Assembly: GCA_023484105.1 (NCBI GenBank) | Contig: JAMDBD010000003.1 | Coordinates: 1 to 57,643, forward strand | DNA length: 57,643 nt | Origin: Thermoplasmatota archaeon | GTDB taxonomy: Archaea; Thermoplasmatota; Thermoplasmata; Thermoplasmatales; Thermoplasmataceae | Direction of reading: 5' to 3' | Shown: positions 1 to 8,538 of the stretch, one piece after another | How positions within the stretch are numbered: position 1 is the stretch's first letter | Layout of the letters: each line of letters begins with the position of its first letter | Position numbers and translations under genes: made by a program | Notes under the pieces: model-generated | The model's database searches: none | What the model was told of the DNA's origin: nothing | Seen by the model: only the letters and a program-made list of their open reading frames with translations

Positions 1-2068
1 TGTAGTTTATCTTTATGGCAAGGTTGATCTCCTCAAGGGCATCCTCAAGCATACCTGATGTGTGCAGGATCTCACCCTTCAGTGCATGGTATTCCCATCT
101 TTCTCCGTCTATTCTTATGGCTTCGTTGACAGTTCTGAGTGCATCAGGATACTCGCTGAAACGTACCAGAACTATTGCCTTATTGTAATAATATGAAGCC
201 TCCTTGGGGTTGATGCGGATGGCCTCATTGAGATCCTTGAGCGCTTCATTGTTTTTGTTAACTCTGTAAAGGCAGACGCCCCTTATTGCCTTTACATCTG
301 CATTTTTTGGAAATTTGGCAAGATACAGATTCAGATCCTTTATGGCCTCATCGTAGTTGCCAAAATCAAAGAGAAGCTTACCTCTGGTTTCTCTGTATTC
401 AGATTTTTCAGGGTCTCTTTCAATTGCAGAATTCAGATCAGAAAGGGCCTTTTTCTTCTCGCCCATCCTAAGTTCTATCAGGGCCTTGTTATAGAAATAC
501 TGTGGTTCATCCGGATTTGCTTTCACTGCGGATTCGTATTCCGTGAGTGCCTCCTGGAATTTTCCAAGTTTGAGAAGAATGACGCCCTTATTGTGCTGGA
601 ATTTGGCGTTATTGGGGTCTATGGAAAGGGCAATGTCAATCTCCTTCACAGATTCGTCGGCTTTACCAAGGTCCGCAAGCATCATTGCCTTCATAGAATG
701 CGCCTCAGCATGTCTCTGGTTCAGCATAAGGACAATGTCAAGTTCTTCCAGTGCATCTTTTGTCATTCCCATCCTGGACAGAACTAGGGCCCTTTCGAAA
801 TGGTATTCAGTATTGTTTTTATCACCCATCACCGCCTGCGTGAATTCATCCAGGGCGTCTTTGTCCCTCCCTATGTCATCAAGAAGCTTTCCGCGTCTGA
901 AATGAATCTCCGGGGTGTTCTTTCCCATCTTCATGACGTAGTTGTATTCCTCAATGGCCTCGTTATGCATCCTGAGATCATCAAGAAGAAGCGCCCTTGA
1001 CATTCTGTACTCCATCTTGGTATCGTCAAGCTTGATCGCCGCTTGGAAGGACTTGTCAGCCTCCTGCTTTCTTCCCAGCTTTGTAAGGACAATACCTTTC
1101 CTGTAATGAGCCTCAGCGTACTTAGGGTTGGCATTTATGGCATTCTCGTAGGCATTCAGTGCATCTGAGAACTTTGAACTGGCCTCAAAGATCATACCCT
1201 TTGTGAAATATGCCTCAGACAATCCGTTGTCCAGTTTAATGGCCTCGTCCAGATCCTTAAGAGCCTCTGAAGACCTGTTCAGCTTATTCAGGACGAGTGC
1301 ACGCTCGTAATGGTAGTATGCATCAGACGAATTAAGTTTCAGCGCTTCATTATATTCCCAGAGAGCCTCTTCAAACCGGTTGAGGCTGAAAAGACATGAG
1401 GCAAGATCTCTGTGCAGGTCAGGGTCTATGGGATCAAGATTTATCGCTTCCTTGAACTCCCTGATTGCATCTTCATTCCTACCCATCCGGAGAAGCGTTT
1501 CTGCCTTGCTGTTGTGGATGCTTGGATCCCTGGGGGATAGAAACAGCGCTTCATCGAACTTTCCCAGAGCCTCATCGAACTTTCCCTGGGACGTGAGCAT
1601 TCTGCCATAATCGTTATAGTAGTCAGGATCTCTTGGATTGAGCTTCAGCGCTTCATTAATCTCCTTTATGGCCTCATCCGTCCGCCCAAGTTCATATATA
1701 ACCAGAGCCCTGTTATAATGATAGGCGGCCTCCATCGGGTTGAGTCTCAGCGCGTAGTTGAAATCATTGAGGGCGTCGTTGAGCTTGCCGGTTGCATAAT
1801 AAACGAGCCCTCTGTTATATCTATACGTTGGATCGGTCGGATTCAGCTCAATTGCCTTGTCATATTCTGTAATTGCCTCCTCATACCTTCCAAGGTTGTA
1901 AAGAACAACCCCGCGGTTATTGTGAGATGAAGGATTATCTGGATCTTTCTGCACCTCCCTGGTATACTTTCTGAGAGCCTCACCCTGATCCTCAACGCTG
2001 TCTACAGAAGCACCGCGATTGAGGACATCCTCGTAAAGCTCATCATCATCCTGATTCTTTTCAGCCAT
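1..2068 (-). CDS. Large tetratricopeptide-repeat (TPR) protein, partial (C-terminus off the left edge)
   Basis: The minus-strand frame from the ATG at 2066-2068 stays open to base 2, giving about 689 codons and no stop. After an acidic N-terminus (MAEKNQDDDELYEDVL) the protein is a nearly unbroken run of 34-residue TPR units. They share the pattern xxYxNRGLVLYxLGRxxEAIxEYxxAIxLNPxDP, with the usual Gly/Ala at the helix contacts and Pro at the unit end. I count roughly 18-19 units in the window. No signal peptide or membrane segment is visible, so it is probably a cytosolic scaffold or interaction protein. Its partner is unknown. It is transcribed away from the ribosomal operon. The family call is firm; a specific function cannot be given. 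Confidence 0.9.
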   Translation of the reverse strand, partial: MAEKNQDDDELYEDVLNRGASVDSVEDQGEALRKYTREVQKDPDNPSSHNNRGVVLYNLGRYEEAITEYDKAIELNPTDPTYRYNRGLVYYATGKLNDALNDFNYALRLNPMEAAYHYNRALVIYELGRTDEAIKEINEALKLNPRDPDYYNDYGRMLTSQGKFDEALGKFDEALFLSPRDPSIHNSKAETLLRMGRNEDAIREFKEAINLDPIDPDLHRDLASCLFSLNRFEEALWEYNEALKLNSSDAYYHYERALVLNKLNRSSEALKDLDEAIKLDNGLSEAYFTKGMIFEASSKFSDALNAYENAINANPKYAEAHYRKGIVLTKLGRKQEADKSFQAAIKLDDTKMEYRMSRALLLDDLRMHNEAIEEYNYVMKMGKNTPEIHFRRGKLLDDIGRDKDALDEFTQAVMGDKNNTEYHFERALVLSRMGMTKDALEELDIVLMLNQRHAEAHSMKAMMLADLGKADESVKEIDIALSIDPNNAKFQHNKGVILLKLGKFQEALTEYESAVKANPDEPQYFYNKALIELRMGEKKKALSDLNSAIERDPEKSEYRETRGKLLFDFGNYDEAIKDLNLYLAKFPKNADVKAIRGVCLYRVNKNNEALKDLNEAIRINPKEASYYYNKAIVLVRFSEYPDALRTVNEAIRIDGERWEYHALKGEILHTSGMLEDALEEINLAIKINY

Positions 2069-2100
2069 TCAGACACTCACTTCATACTTATCAGTAATGG

Positions 2101-2112
2101 TATTTTAAATTT
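2101..2112 (-). promoter_or_regulatory. Putative TATA box for the TPR gene
   Basis: On the minus strand this reads AAATTTAAAATA, centred about 38 bases before the ATG at 2068. That spacing allows a short 5' leader. It is the only strong A/T box on this side of the divergent gap. Confidence 0.45.
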
Positions 2113-2153
2113 ATTTATCCTAAGTTCAGTCAAAAGGTAGGACTTAAAAAATG

Positions 2154-2161
2154 TTTATATA
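2154..2161 (+). promoter_or_regulatory. Putative TATA box of the ribosomal protein operon
   Basis: TTTATATA preceded by an A-rich stretch that could serve as a BRE. It lies about 125 bases before the rpl3 ATG, so the operon would have a leader of about 100 bases. That leader is long for this window, where most promoters look leaderless, and it could carry autoregulation by a ribosomal protein (inference). Confidence 0.6.
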
Positions 2162-2281
2162 CGGCTCAAAACTCATCCAGAGACGAACCATACATAAAAG
2201 GGCAATGCGATATGCAACCCTGTATTTTTCGGCACATTCTGCCGGAAACAATAGATGTAACGGTTTGTACGGGTGAAATGA

Positions 2282-3274
2282 ATGGCGACACCGCACCACT
2301 CTAGAAGAGGGTCTAAAGGATACTATCCAAGAGTAAGAGCGAAGAGCATATCATCTACCATAAGGTCGTGGCCTGAGAATGATGGAAAACCCAGAATCCA
2401 GGCTTTCGCAGGATACAAGGTCGGAATGACACATGTGGCCATGACAGATTACAGAAAGAACAGCATGACTGCAGGTCAGAGCATATTCTCTGCGGCAACT
2501 GTTCTTGAAGTTCCACCGCTAAGGGTTGTGGGCATAAGGTTCTACGGAGAGGACTGGAACGGAATGAGGAGTCTTGGTGAGATATGGGCCTCGGATCTTC
2601 CAAAGGAAATCACAAGGCGCATTCCTGAAAGGAAAAAAGTGCCGGTATATGAGCCAAATGCCGAGGATGTGTTCGATGTCCGTCTCATAGTATGTACCAA
2701 TCCTTCCGCTTTATCCGGAGTACCATCCAAGTCACCGGAGATTTTCGAAACCAGGATATCGGGTGGCACTATAACCGAAAGGATAAACTTTGCCAGGGAG
2801 AAACTTGGCAAGGAGATCACATTCACTGAGTTTTCAAAACCCGGTAATTTTATCGATGTAATAGGCGTCACAAAAGGAAAGGGATTCACAGGGCATGTTG
2901 AAAGATTTGGGGTTAAGCTGCTTCCTAGAAAGAACAGAAAGCATAGAAGGATGATAGGGACACTTGGCCCATGGCACCCCGACTGGGTAAGGAACACTGT
3001 TCCCCAGGCAGGGCAGAAAGGTTTCCAGCAGCGTACTGTTCATAACATAAGAATCCTGAAATACGGGGGAAAGGAAGAAATCGATCAGGTGAATGCCAGG
3101 GGTGGATATCCAGGGTATGGCCTGGTAAGAAATGAATACGTATTACTTCACGGGTCAGTCCCAGGGCCATCCAAGAGACTGATAAAGCTCAGGGAACCAT
3201 CCAGACAGAGGACCCCGAGTCTTGATGCTATAACCATATCTTATGTATCCACAGAATCAAAGCAGGGTGATTAA
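2282..3274 (+). CDS. rpl3: 50S ribosomal protein L3 (uL3)
   Basis: First gene of the ribosomal super-operon. The 330-residue product has the archaeal/eukaryotic L3 N-terminus (MATPHHSRRGSKGYYPR) and the conserved core around residues 200-260. That core includes VIGVTKGKGFTGHVERFG, the basic KNRKHRRMIGTLGPWHP loop and the QAGQKGFQQRT segment that reaches toward the peptidyl-transferase centre. Length is typical for archaea. The ATG at 2282 is chosen because GGGTGA lies 6 bases upstream and translation from here gives the family N-terminus. L3 is one of the first proteins to bind 23S rRNA. Confidence 0.97.
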   Translation: MATPHHSRRGSKGYYPRVRAKSISSTIRSWPENDGKPRIQAFAGYKVGMTHVAMTDYRKNSMTAGQSIFSAATVLEVPPLRVVGIRFYGEDWNGMRSLGEIWASDLPKEITRRIPERKKVPVYEPNAEDVFDVRLIVCTNPSALSGVPSKSPEIFETRISGGTITERINFAREKLGKEITFTEFSKPGNFIDVIGVTKGKGFTGHVERFGVKLLPRKNRKHRRMIGTLGPWHPDWVRNTVPQAGQKGFQQRTVHNIRILKYGGKEEIDQVNARGGYPGYGLVRNEYVLLHGSVPGPSKRLIKLREPSRQRTPSLDAITISYVSTESKQGD

Positions 3275-3275
3275 A

Positions 3276-4037
3276 GTGAAGGTCAACATTTACTCTCTTG
3301 ATGGCAAGCCAACAGAGGAGATAGATCTGCCTAAGGTTTTCGAATCTCAGGTGAGGCAAGAGCTGGTACAGAAGGCTTTCAGGGCCATATCTCTATCCCT
3401 GAGGCAACCATACGGTTCCTACCCGTTCGCCGGGATGAGGCGTGTGGGCCAGAATGTAGGGCCTAACCATGGTATCGCAAGGGTCCCAAGGGTTTCAGGC
3501 GGTTCAAGGGGAGTTCTACTCGCCAGCTTTGTGGGTGGAAAAAGCGCACATTCACCAAGGTCAGATAGGATCCTCTATAAGAAAATCAACAGGAAGGAGA
3601 GAATTATGGCGAGGCATTCAGCAATAGCCATGACAGCCAACAGGAGTCTTGTAGTCGGGAGAGGGCACATTATACCTGAAGATATAACACTTCCAGTGGT
3701 TGTCAAGGACGAAATTGAATCTATCAGCAGGACTTCCCAGGCAAAGAAATTACTTGTCGATCTTGGGCTGTATCCGGATGTTGAAAGGGCTATGAAAGGC
3801 AAAAAAATCCGAGCAGGAAGGGGTAAGGCAAGAAACAGGAAGTACAGGGTACCGAAGAGCATACTTATCGTCGGTACAGATCAGGAGAAACTCAGGCCTT
3901 TTAGAACCATCACTGGCGTTGAAACTGCAAGTATAAACTCACTTGGATTGAGGAGACTTGCCCCTGGAGGAGTTGGCGGCAGGCTCACCATATTTACTGA
4001 GTCTGCAATACGGGAACTTGGAAAGGTGATTGCGTGA
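3276..4037 (+). CDS. rpl4: 50S ribosomal protein L4 (uL4)
   Basis: Encodes 253 residues of the L4/L1e family. The long loop that lines the exit tunnel is recognisable (RQPYGSYPFAGMRRVGQN, then GGSRGVLLASFVGGKSAHSPR). The C-terminal domain contains VDLGLYPDVERA and the basic RAGRGKARNRKYRVPKS segment. I start at GTG 3276 rather than the in-frame ATG at 3243, because 3243 lies inside rpl3 and GGTGA sits 6 bases before the GTG. The result begins MKVNIYSLDG, as in other archaeal L4 proteins. The stop overlaps the GTG start of rpl23 by 4 bases. Confidence 0.95.
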   Translation: MKVNIYSLDGKPTEEIDLPKVFESQVRQELVQKAFRAISLSLRQPYGSYPFAGMRRVGQNVGPNHGIARVPRVSGGSRGVLLASFVGGKSAHSPRSDRILYKKINRKERIMARHSAIAMTANRSLVVGRGHIIPEDITLPVVVKDEIESISRTSQAKKLLVDLGLYPDVERAMKGKKIRAGRGKARNRKYRVPKSILIVGTDQEKLRPFRTITGVETASINSLGLRRLAPGGVGGRLTIFTESAIRELGKVIA

Positions 4038-4285
4038 AATCAGTTATAGAAACTCCGGTGGCCACGGAAAAGACCATGCTCCTCATTGAAAAGGAGAACA
4101 AGCTCACTTTCAGGGTTTCAAAGTCAGCCACAAGGGATCAGGTTCGCAGGGAGGTTGAGGAACTTTTTTCCGTTAAGGTGGCATCCGTGAATATTATGTC
4201 TGACAAAAAGGGGAAGAAGGCCATAGTCAAGTTGGAAGAGGGTTTTTCAGCAGAGGAAATAGGAACAAGGATCGGTATATTCTGA
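4034..4285 (+). CDS. rpl23: 50S ribosomal protein L23 (uL23)
   Basis: Short 83-residue L23, the size expected in archaea. The family features are ETPVATEKTMLL at the start, the TFRVSKSATRDQVRREVEELFSVKVASVN core and a C-terminal GTRIGIF. L23 sits at the tunnel exit and helps dock the signal recognition particle and the Sec translocon; secY lies further down the same operon. The start is GTG in a GTGA overlap with the rpl4 stop, with GGTGAT just upstream. Confidence 0.95.
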   Translation: MKSVIETPVATEKTMLLIEKENKLTFRVSKSATRDQVRREVEELFSVKVASVNIMSDKKGKKAIVKLEEGFSAEEIGTRIGIF

Positions 4286-4294
4286 GGTAAGGTT

Positions 4295-4984
4295 ATGGGA
4301 AAACATATAGTAGCACAGAGAAGAGGAAAAGGAGGGCTTGTTTACAGGAGTCCCAGTCACAGGCATGTATCGGAAATCAGATTTCCTGCACCTGGCAATT
4401 ACAGAATTATTGACATAGTTCACGCTCCTGGAAGAAACGCACCGCTCCTGAAACTCCAGGGGAAGGACGGTTCAATAGAGTATCAGCTTGCCTTTGCAGG
4501 AGCATATGTGGGTCAGGAAATATCCACGGATAGCACGGGCGAAGCCGACCTAGGGAGGACAATGCCTCTGGGCGATATTCCTGACGGAATGCTTGTACAC
4601 TGCATTGAGTCTCATCCCGGGGACGGAGGCAAACTCTGCAGAACTGCAGGAACATCTGCACTTGTGGTATCTCACGGTAACAGTGTGGTTCTCAAACTGT
4701 CCTCAGGTAAGACTAGGGAGTTTAACCCCCAGTGCCGAGCCACGATTGGCATTATTGCCGGATCCGGTGCGAGAAATGCTCCGGTTCTAAAGGCTGGAAA
4801 GCACATTCATTTCTTAAGAAGCAAGGCAAAGAAGCCATTTACAGTGAGAGGAGTGGCTATGAATGCAGTGAACCATCCACATGGAGGAGGGAATCATCAG
4901 CACGTTGGCAGGCCTAGCACGGTGAGTTCTTATGCTCCACCAGGAAGAAAGGTAGGTAGACTCTCACCAAGGAGGAAGAGATAA
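4295..4984 (+). CDS. rpl2: 50S ribosomal protein L2 (uL2)
   Basis: 229-residue L2. It begins with [14 protein letters not shown] and ends with the signature [20 protein letters not shown] segment, which contains the histidine essential for peptidyl-transferase centre assembly, followed by a basic tail (GRLSPRRKR). The central domain has [20 protein letters not shown], typical of archaeal L2. The stop and the rps19 ATG share one base (TAATG), so the two are probably translationally coupled. Confidence 0.97.
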   Translation: MGKHIVAQRRGKGGLVYRSPSHRHVSEIRFPAPGNYRIIDIVHAPGRNAPLLKLQGKDGSIEYQLAFAGAYVGQEISTDSTGEADLGRTMPLGDIPDGMLVHCIESHPGDGGKLCRTAGTSALVVSHGNSVVLKLSSGKTREFNPQCRATIGIIAGSGARNAPVLKAGKHIHFLRSKAKKPFTVRGVAMNAVNHPHGGGNHQHVGRPSTVSSYAPPGRKVGRLSPRRKR

Positions 4985-5445
4985 TGGCAAAGGCAAAGAA
5001 GCAGCAGGCATCGGTAAAATCTATTAAAAGAAAGGCCAGAAAGTCACAGAAAATAGTGATGGGCCGTGCAAAGGAATTTCAGTACAGGGGTTTCAGCCTT
5101 GAACAGCTGGAAGCAATGGATCTCCAGGAATTGCTGAAGATACTCCCATCGAGAGCAAGGCGTTCTCTGAGTAGGGAAATGAACCATGAACAGGTGCATC
5201 TTCATGAGAAGCTTCTTGGTGAAAAGGATGAGATAAAGACTCATGTCAGGGATCTTATCATTCTTCCGGCATATGTGGGTAAAGTTGTACAGGTTTTTGC
5301 AGGAAACAGTTATGTCAAGTTTGAGATAAAGCCTGAGATGATAGGCCACTATCTGGGTGAATTCGCTCTCACGAGAAAAGAAGTGAAACACTCCGGGCCT
5401 GGAGTGGGTGCAACAAGGTCTTCCAAATTCATGCCGCTGAAGTGA
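4984..5445 (+). CDS. rps19: 30S ribosomal protein S19 (uS19)
   Basis: 153-residue archaeal-type S19 with a lysine-rich N-terminal extension ([20 protein letters not shown]). The S19 core holds FQYRGFSLEQLEAMDLQEL, then VRDLIILPAYVGKVVQVFAGNSY, and ends in GHYLGEFALTRKEVKHSGPGVGATRSSKF. S19 binds the head of the small subunit near the A site. It sits between rpl2 and rpl22 in the standard S10-type order. Confidence 0.96.
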   Translation: MAKAKKQQASVKSIKRKARKSQKIVMGRAKEFQYRGFSLEQLEAMDLQELLKILPSRARRSLSREMNHEQVHLHEKLLGEKDEIKTHVRDLIILPAYVGKVVQVFAGNSYVKFEIKPEMIGHYLGEFALTRKEVKHSGPGVGATRSSKFMPLK

Positions 5446-5450
5446 TTAAC

Positions 5451-5903
5451 ATGAAGGGATATACAGTTAAAGAATTTCCGGAAAAAAGTGCCAATTCGAG
5501 GATAGTTAAGGCAGACATTTCGCTTAAGGATTCGGTAAATATCGCACATAATCTTAGAGGAATGAAGCTTTCGGCTGCGAAGGATTTCGCCGAGAAGGTT
5601 ATAAGGAAGGAAAAACCTGTGAAGTATTTCAGGTATCTCGACTCAGTCTCGCATAGAAAAGGCACTGGGCCGGGGAGGTATCCAATCAAGGCCATGAAGG
5701 CATTCTTGGATCTTCTGAACAATGTGGAAGCAAATGCGGAATTCAAAGGGCTACAGGTGGACTCTCTGGTATTAAAAACGGTAACTGCCTGCAAGGGCGG
5801 GATGGTCAAACGGTACAGGCCTAAGGCCTATGGCCGGGCAGGAGAATTTTTCAAGGATCAGGTGAATCTGGAGGCCGTGGTTGTTGAGGAGGCAGAAGAA
5901 TGA
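5451..5903 (+). CDS. rpl22: 50S ribosomal protein L22 (uL22)
   Basis: About 150 residues from ATG 5451. The frame also permits GTG at 5442, three codons earlier. I prefer 5451 because the GTGAT at 5442-5446 then works as the ribosome binding site with 4-base spacing. Family features are [15 protein letters not shown]-like helix residues, the [16 protein letters not shown] loop and the C-terminal [19 protein letters not shown] beta-hairpin that lines the exit tunnel. The gene overlaps rps3 through ATGA. Confidence 0.95.
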   Translation: MKGYTVKEFPEKSANSRIVKADISLKDSVNIAHNLRGMKLSAAKDFAEKVIRKEKPVKYFRYLDSVSHRKGTGPGRYPIKAMKAFLDLLNNVEANAEFKGLQVDSLVLKTVTACKGGMVKRYRPKAYGRAGEFFKDQVNLEAVVVEEAEE

Positions 5904-6556
5904 AGGAGAGAAAATTTGTAAACGACGCTGTGAAGAAGCTTCTGGTTACAGAGTATGTGAGAAGAGAGACTGAAATGGCGGGTTTTGGCGGCATAGAGAT
6001 TAAGAGGACCCCATTCGGAACAAACATAGTGCTGCACGTGAACAAACCGGGCCTTGTGATCGGAAGAAAGGGATCGAAGATCCAGGAGATAACAACCACG
6101 CTTGAAAAAGTCTACGGTATGGAAGCTCCTCAGATTGAGGTCAGGGAAGTGGAAAGTCCGGATCTGAACTCCCAGGTTGTGGCAAAGAAGATAGCACTAT
6201 CACTTGAAAAGGGATGGTCATACAGAAAGGCAGGAACAAATGCATTGAGAAGGACCCAGGAGAGCAGGGCCAGAGGGGTCATAATAAGAATTGGAGGAAA
6301 GATTTCGGGTGAACGTGCGAGGGCACAGAAGTTCACGTTCGGTTCAATCAAGTATTCTGGACAGCCTGGAATAGACGGTATGGATAGGGGATTTTCAGTT
6401 GCAAAGCTTAAACTGGGAATAATCGGAATAAGTGTCGGGATTCTCAAAAACGAATACAGGCTGCCTGATGAGATAAGGATTGATGAAAAGATAATTTCAG
6501 GGGAGGGGGTGAAAGCAGTTGGAACTCAAGGCGAAGGAGATAAGGGAAATGAGTAA
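5900..6556 (+). CDS. rps3: 30S ribosomal protein S3 (uS3)
   Basis: 218-residue S3. A KH domain sits at about residues 35-95 ([20 protein letters not shown] contains the GxxG loop). The S3 C-terminal domain follows ([19 protein letters not shown] and [23 protein letters not shown]). S3 lies at the mRNA entry channel. Its 3' end overlaps the start of rpl29 by 38 bases, unusually long for this operon; both frames are supported, because rpl29 needs the upstream TTG to keep its family N-terminus. Confidence 0.96.
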   Translation: MKERKFVNDAVKKLLVTEYVRRETEMAGFGGIEIKRTPFGTNIVLHVNKPGLVIGRKGSKIQEITTTLEKVYGMEAPQIEVREVESPDLNSQVVAKKIALSLEKGWSYRKAGTNALRRTQESRARGVIIRIGGKISGERARAQKFTFGSIKYSGQPGIDGMDRGFSVAKLKLGIIGISVGILKNEYRLPDEIRIDEKIISGEGVKAVGTQGEGDKGNE

Positions 6557-6719
6557 ACAGGAGAGGCAGGAAAAACTAAAATCGCTTTACGAGACTCTGT
6601 TAAGGGAAAGGGCGACACACTCAATGGGTGGTGCGCCTTCAAATCCTGGAAAGATCGGGAGCATAAGAAGACAGATTGCAAGAATAATAACCATAGAATG
6701 GGAGGACCGCAAAAAATGA
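6519..6719 (+). CDS. rpl29: 50S ribosomal protein L29 (uL29)
   Basis: 66-residue L29 with the two-helix layout: [20 protein letters not shown], a turn at [11 protein letters not shown], then [19 protein letters not shown]. The TTG start lies inside rps3, after a very strong purine run (GGGAGGGGGTGA at 6501-6512) that ends 6 bases upstream. That site decides the start. L29 sits near the tunnel exit together with L23. The stop overlaps the start of the aIF1 gene. Confidence 0.93.
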   Translation: MELKAKEIREMSKQERQEKLKSLYETLLRERATHSMGGAPSNPGKIGSIRRQIARIITIEWEDRKK

Positions 6720-7015
6720 AGGATAAGAACTTCACAGGCATACCTAAGGAGCTGCAGCCGTGGGAAGGCTTCACCAGAGAAGGTCAGATAGTGAAGATAA
6801 CCGTTGACAAGAGAAGATATGGAAAGAACGTCACTATAATAGAGGGAATAGATCCTAAGGATGAGGATATATACGACATAGCCAAGACCCTTAAGAAGAA
6901 GGTCGCTTCTGGTGGTACAGTGAAGGACGGGAAGAGAATAGAACTTCAGGGAGAACACCGCACAGAGGCAAAGAAAATACTGGAGGAAATGGGTTTCAAG
7001 GTTGAGGTGGATTAA
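6716..7015 (+). CDS. Translation initiation factor aIF1 (SUI1/YciH family)
   Basis: 99 residues from ATG 6716; an upstream in-frame ATG at 6698 would lie inside rpl29 and leaves no room for the GGAGG at 6701-6705. The SUI1 fold is clear: VKITVDKRRYGKNVTIIEGI, then LKKKVASGGTVKDGKRIELQGEH and the terminal AKKILEEMGFKVE. The factor binds the small subunit near the P site and monitors start-codon pairing. Its place between rpl29 and rnp1 is the usual archaeal arrangement. Confidence 0.95.
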   Translation: MKDKNFTGIPKELQPWEGFTREGQIVKITVDKRRYGKNVTIIEGIDPKDEDIYDIAKTLKKKVASGGTVKDGKRIELQGEHRTEAKKILEEMGFKVEVD

Positions 7016-7016
7016 G

Positions 7017-7304
7017 ATGATTCAGAGTTACCTTCAGGAGTTCATAGGAAAAAATATAAGAGTGGTGGAAAGCAGCTACAGGGATTTGCAGGGAAAGTGC
7101 CTGAAAGTTCTTGATGAATCAAAAAACATGCTGCTTGTCAGCAATGGTCATAGAACAATAAAGATAGCAAAGGACAGGATAAGATTTGCTGTTGAAGACG
7201 ACCCTGAGATAATCAACGGCAGTATACTGAAGATGAGGCCGGAGGAAAGGCCCAAGGAGATAAGAAAAATCAGAAGGCAGCTGGGTGAAAGAAATGAAGA
7301 GTAA
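7017..7304 (+). CDS. rnp1: Ribonuclease P protein component 1 (Rnp1/Pop4/Rpp29 family)
   Basis: 95 residues from ATG 7017, after GGTGG in the end of the preceding gene. The protein has the Sm-like barrel of archaeal Rpp29: EFIGKNIRVVESSYRDLQGKCLKVLDESKNMLLV and a basic C-terminal helix (RPEERPKEIRKIRRQLGE). In archaea it pairs with Rpp21 in the specificity half of RNase P, which trims tRNA 5' leaders. Location before rps17 is standard in Euryarchaeota. Confidence 0.9.
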   Translation: MIQSYLQEFIGKNIRVVESSYRDLQGKCLKVLDESKNMLLVSNGHRTIKIAKDRIRFAVEDDPEIINGSILKMRPEERPKEIRKIRRQLGERNEE

Positions 7305-7620
7305 TATAGGAATAGATGTCACACCGCCAGAGACAGAGTGCGAGGACAGAAAATGTCCGTTCCATGGAAATCTTTCGGTTAGGGGGCAGGTTATTGAGGG
7401 AACAGTTAGCGGAACAGGGATGATTCAGAGCGCAGTTGTGGTCAGAGAAAGAAGGATCAAGCTGCGAAAATATGAGAGATATGTGAAGAGGATGTCGAAA
7501 TTTCATGCACATGTCCCAAAATGCATTACCATATCCAAGGGGGACAGGGTTAAGATCGCCGAGTGCAGGAAACTTTCCAAGACGATTTCTTACGTAGTGG
7601 TTGAGAGGTTGAGCAGATGA
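7294..7620 (+). CDS. rps17: 30S ribosomal protein S17 (uS17)
   Basis: 108 residues from ATG 7294; GTG 7285 is in frame but overlaps the GGGTGA at 7283-7288, which looks like the binding site for 7294. The OB-fold carries CPFHGNLSVRGQVIEGTVSG, the basic RERRIKLRKYERYVKRMSK strand and PKCITISKGDRVKIAECRKLSKT. The family N-terminus MKSNIGIDVTPPE matches archaeal S17. The stop overlaps the ATG of rpl14. Confidence 0.95.
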   Translation: MKSNIGIDVTPPETECEDRKCPFHGNLSVRGQVIEGTVSGTGMIQSAVVVRERRIKLRKYERYVKRMSKFHAHVPKCITISKGDRVKIAECRKLSKTISYVVVERLSR

Positions 7621-8015
7621 AAGGCATAGCGGGAAGACAGCACAGGGGTCTGCCTCTGGGTGCAATGATAACATGTGCCGACAACACAGGTGCTAAAGTG
7701 ATCAGCCTGATAAACGTGAAGGCATATCATGGAGTTGCAAGGAGAATTCCTTCAGCGGGCGTAGGTGATCTATTCATAGCCGCTGTAAAGAAAGGCACTC
7801 CTGAGCTTAGAAGCAAGATAGTCTATGCTGTCGTGATCAGGCAGAGGAGGCCATACAGGAGACCGGATGGAGTTATGGTTGAGTTTGAGGATAATGCTGC
7901 CGTGCTCGTAACTCCCGAAGGTGAGGTGAGAGGCTCAGAGATAAAGGGGGCAGTGGCCAGAGAGGCAACCGAACGCTGGCCAAGAATTGCAGCAATTGCA
8001 TCAACGATAGTTTAG
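7617..8015 (+). CDS. rpl14: 50S ribosomal protein L14 (uL14)
   Basis: 132-residue archaeal L14. The conserved core is LPLGAMITCADNTGAKVISLI, then GVGDLFIAAVKKGTPELR, VIRQRRPYRRPDGVMVEFEDNAAVL and the WPRIAAIASTIV terminus. It begins in an ATGA overlap with rps17. L14 lies at the subunit interface and is a binding site for initiation factor aIF6. Confidence 0.97.
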   Translation: MKGIAGRQHRGLPLGAMITCADNTGAKVISLINVKAYHGVARRIPSAGVGDLFIAAVKKGTPELRSKIVYAVVIRQRRPYRRPDGVMVEFEDNAAVLVTPEGEVRGSEIKGAVAREATERWPRIAAIASTIV

Positions 8016-8025
8016 GTGGTAATCT

Positions 8026-8538
8026 ATGTCATCGAGAATGAATGTTTCACTCAGCAAAGAGCTAAGAAAGAAATACGGAATCAGATCCTTCAGGATAAGC
8101 CGTGGTGATATGGTGGAGATAACCGGCGGCACCAGAAAGGGGGAAGGAGGAAAAGTGGTATTCGTTGATACCAGGAGAAGGACTGTGATAATAGACGGAA
8201 TATCTATTTCCAAGGCTGATGGGAAACAGACAGAGTTCCCAGTAAGTCATTCGAGGCTGAAGATCATTAGGCTGGACGGAACAAGAAAGGATAGAATGGA
8301 GAAGCTGAGGATAAAGACAGAGGCCAGGCATCTGAAGTTTGAGGCTCCTGAACCGATTCAGCCTGAAAAGCCGGAATCAGTTGAAGCACAAGAGGAAAAG
8401 CCTGCGGAAAGCTCCGATCAGACTCACGAACATAAGATGGAGACTGAGACCGTGGTTAACGAGCCTTCGGATAATGAAACGGCTCCTGGAGAAGCAGTGA
8501 AGGAAAGTGATGGGGAGGAAAATGATAGACAGAACTAA
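8026..8538 (+). CDS. rpl24: 50S ribosomal protein L24 (uL24) with an acidic C-terminal extension
   Basis: 170 residues. The first ~110 are a normal archaeal L24: SKELRKKYGIRSFRISRGD, the KOW motif around VEITGGTRKGEGGKVVFVD, and HSRLKIIRLDGTRKDR. The remaining ~60 residues are a low-complexity tail rich in Glu, Pro, Ser and Asp (EPIQPEKPESVEAQEEKPAE and onward to GEENDRQN). Archaeal L24 is usually about 115-130 residues, so the tail is an addition. The last codons overlap rps4e. L24 starts assembly at the 5' region of 23S rRNA. The tail's role is unknown. Confidence 0.93.
   Translation: MSSRMNVSLSKELRKKYGIRSFRISRGDMVEITGGTRKGEGGKVVFVDTRRRTVIIDGISISKADGKQTEFPVSHSRLKIIRLDGTRKDRMEKLRIKTEARHLKFEAPEPIQPEKPESVEAQEEKPAESSDQTHEHKMETETVVNEPSDNETAPGEAVKESDGEENDRQN

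Noticed and set aside
543-905. 120-codon plus-strand frame opposite the TPR gene
   Set aside because: Complement of regular TPR codons, serine-rich and without motifs.
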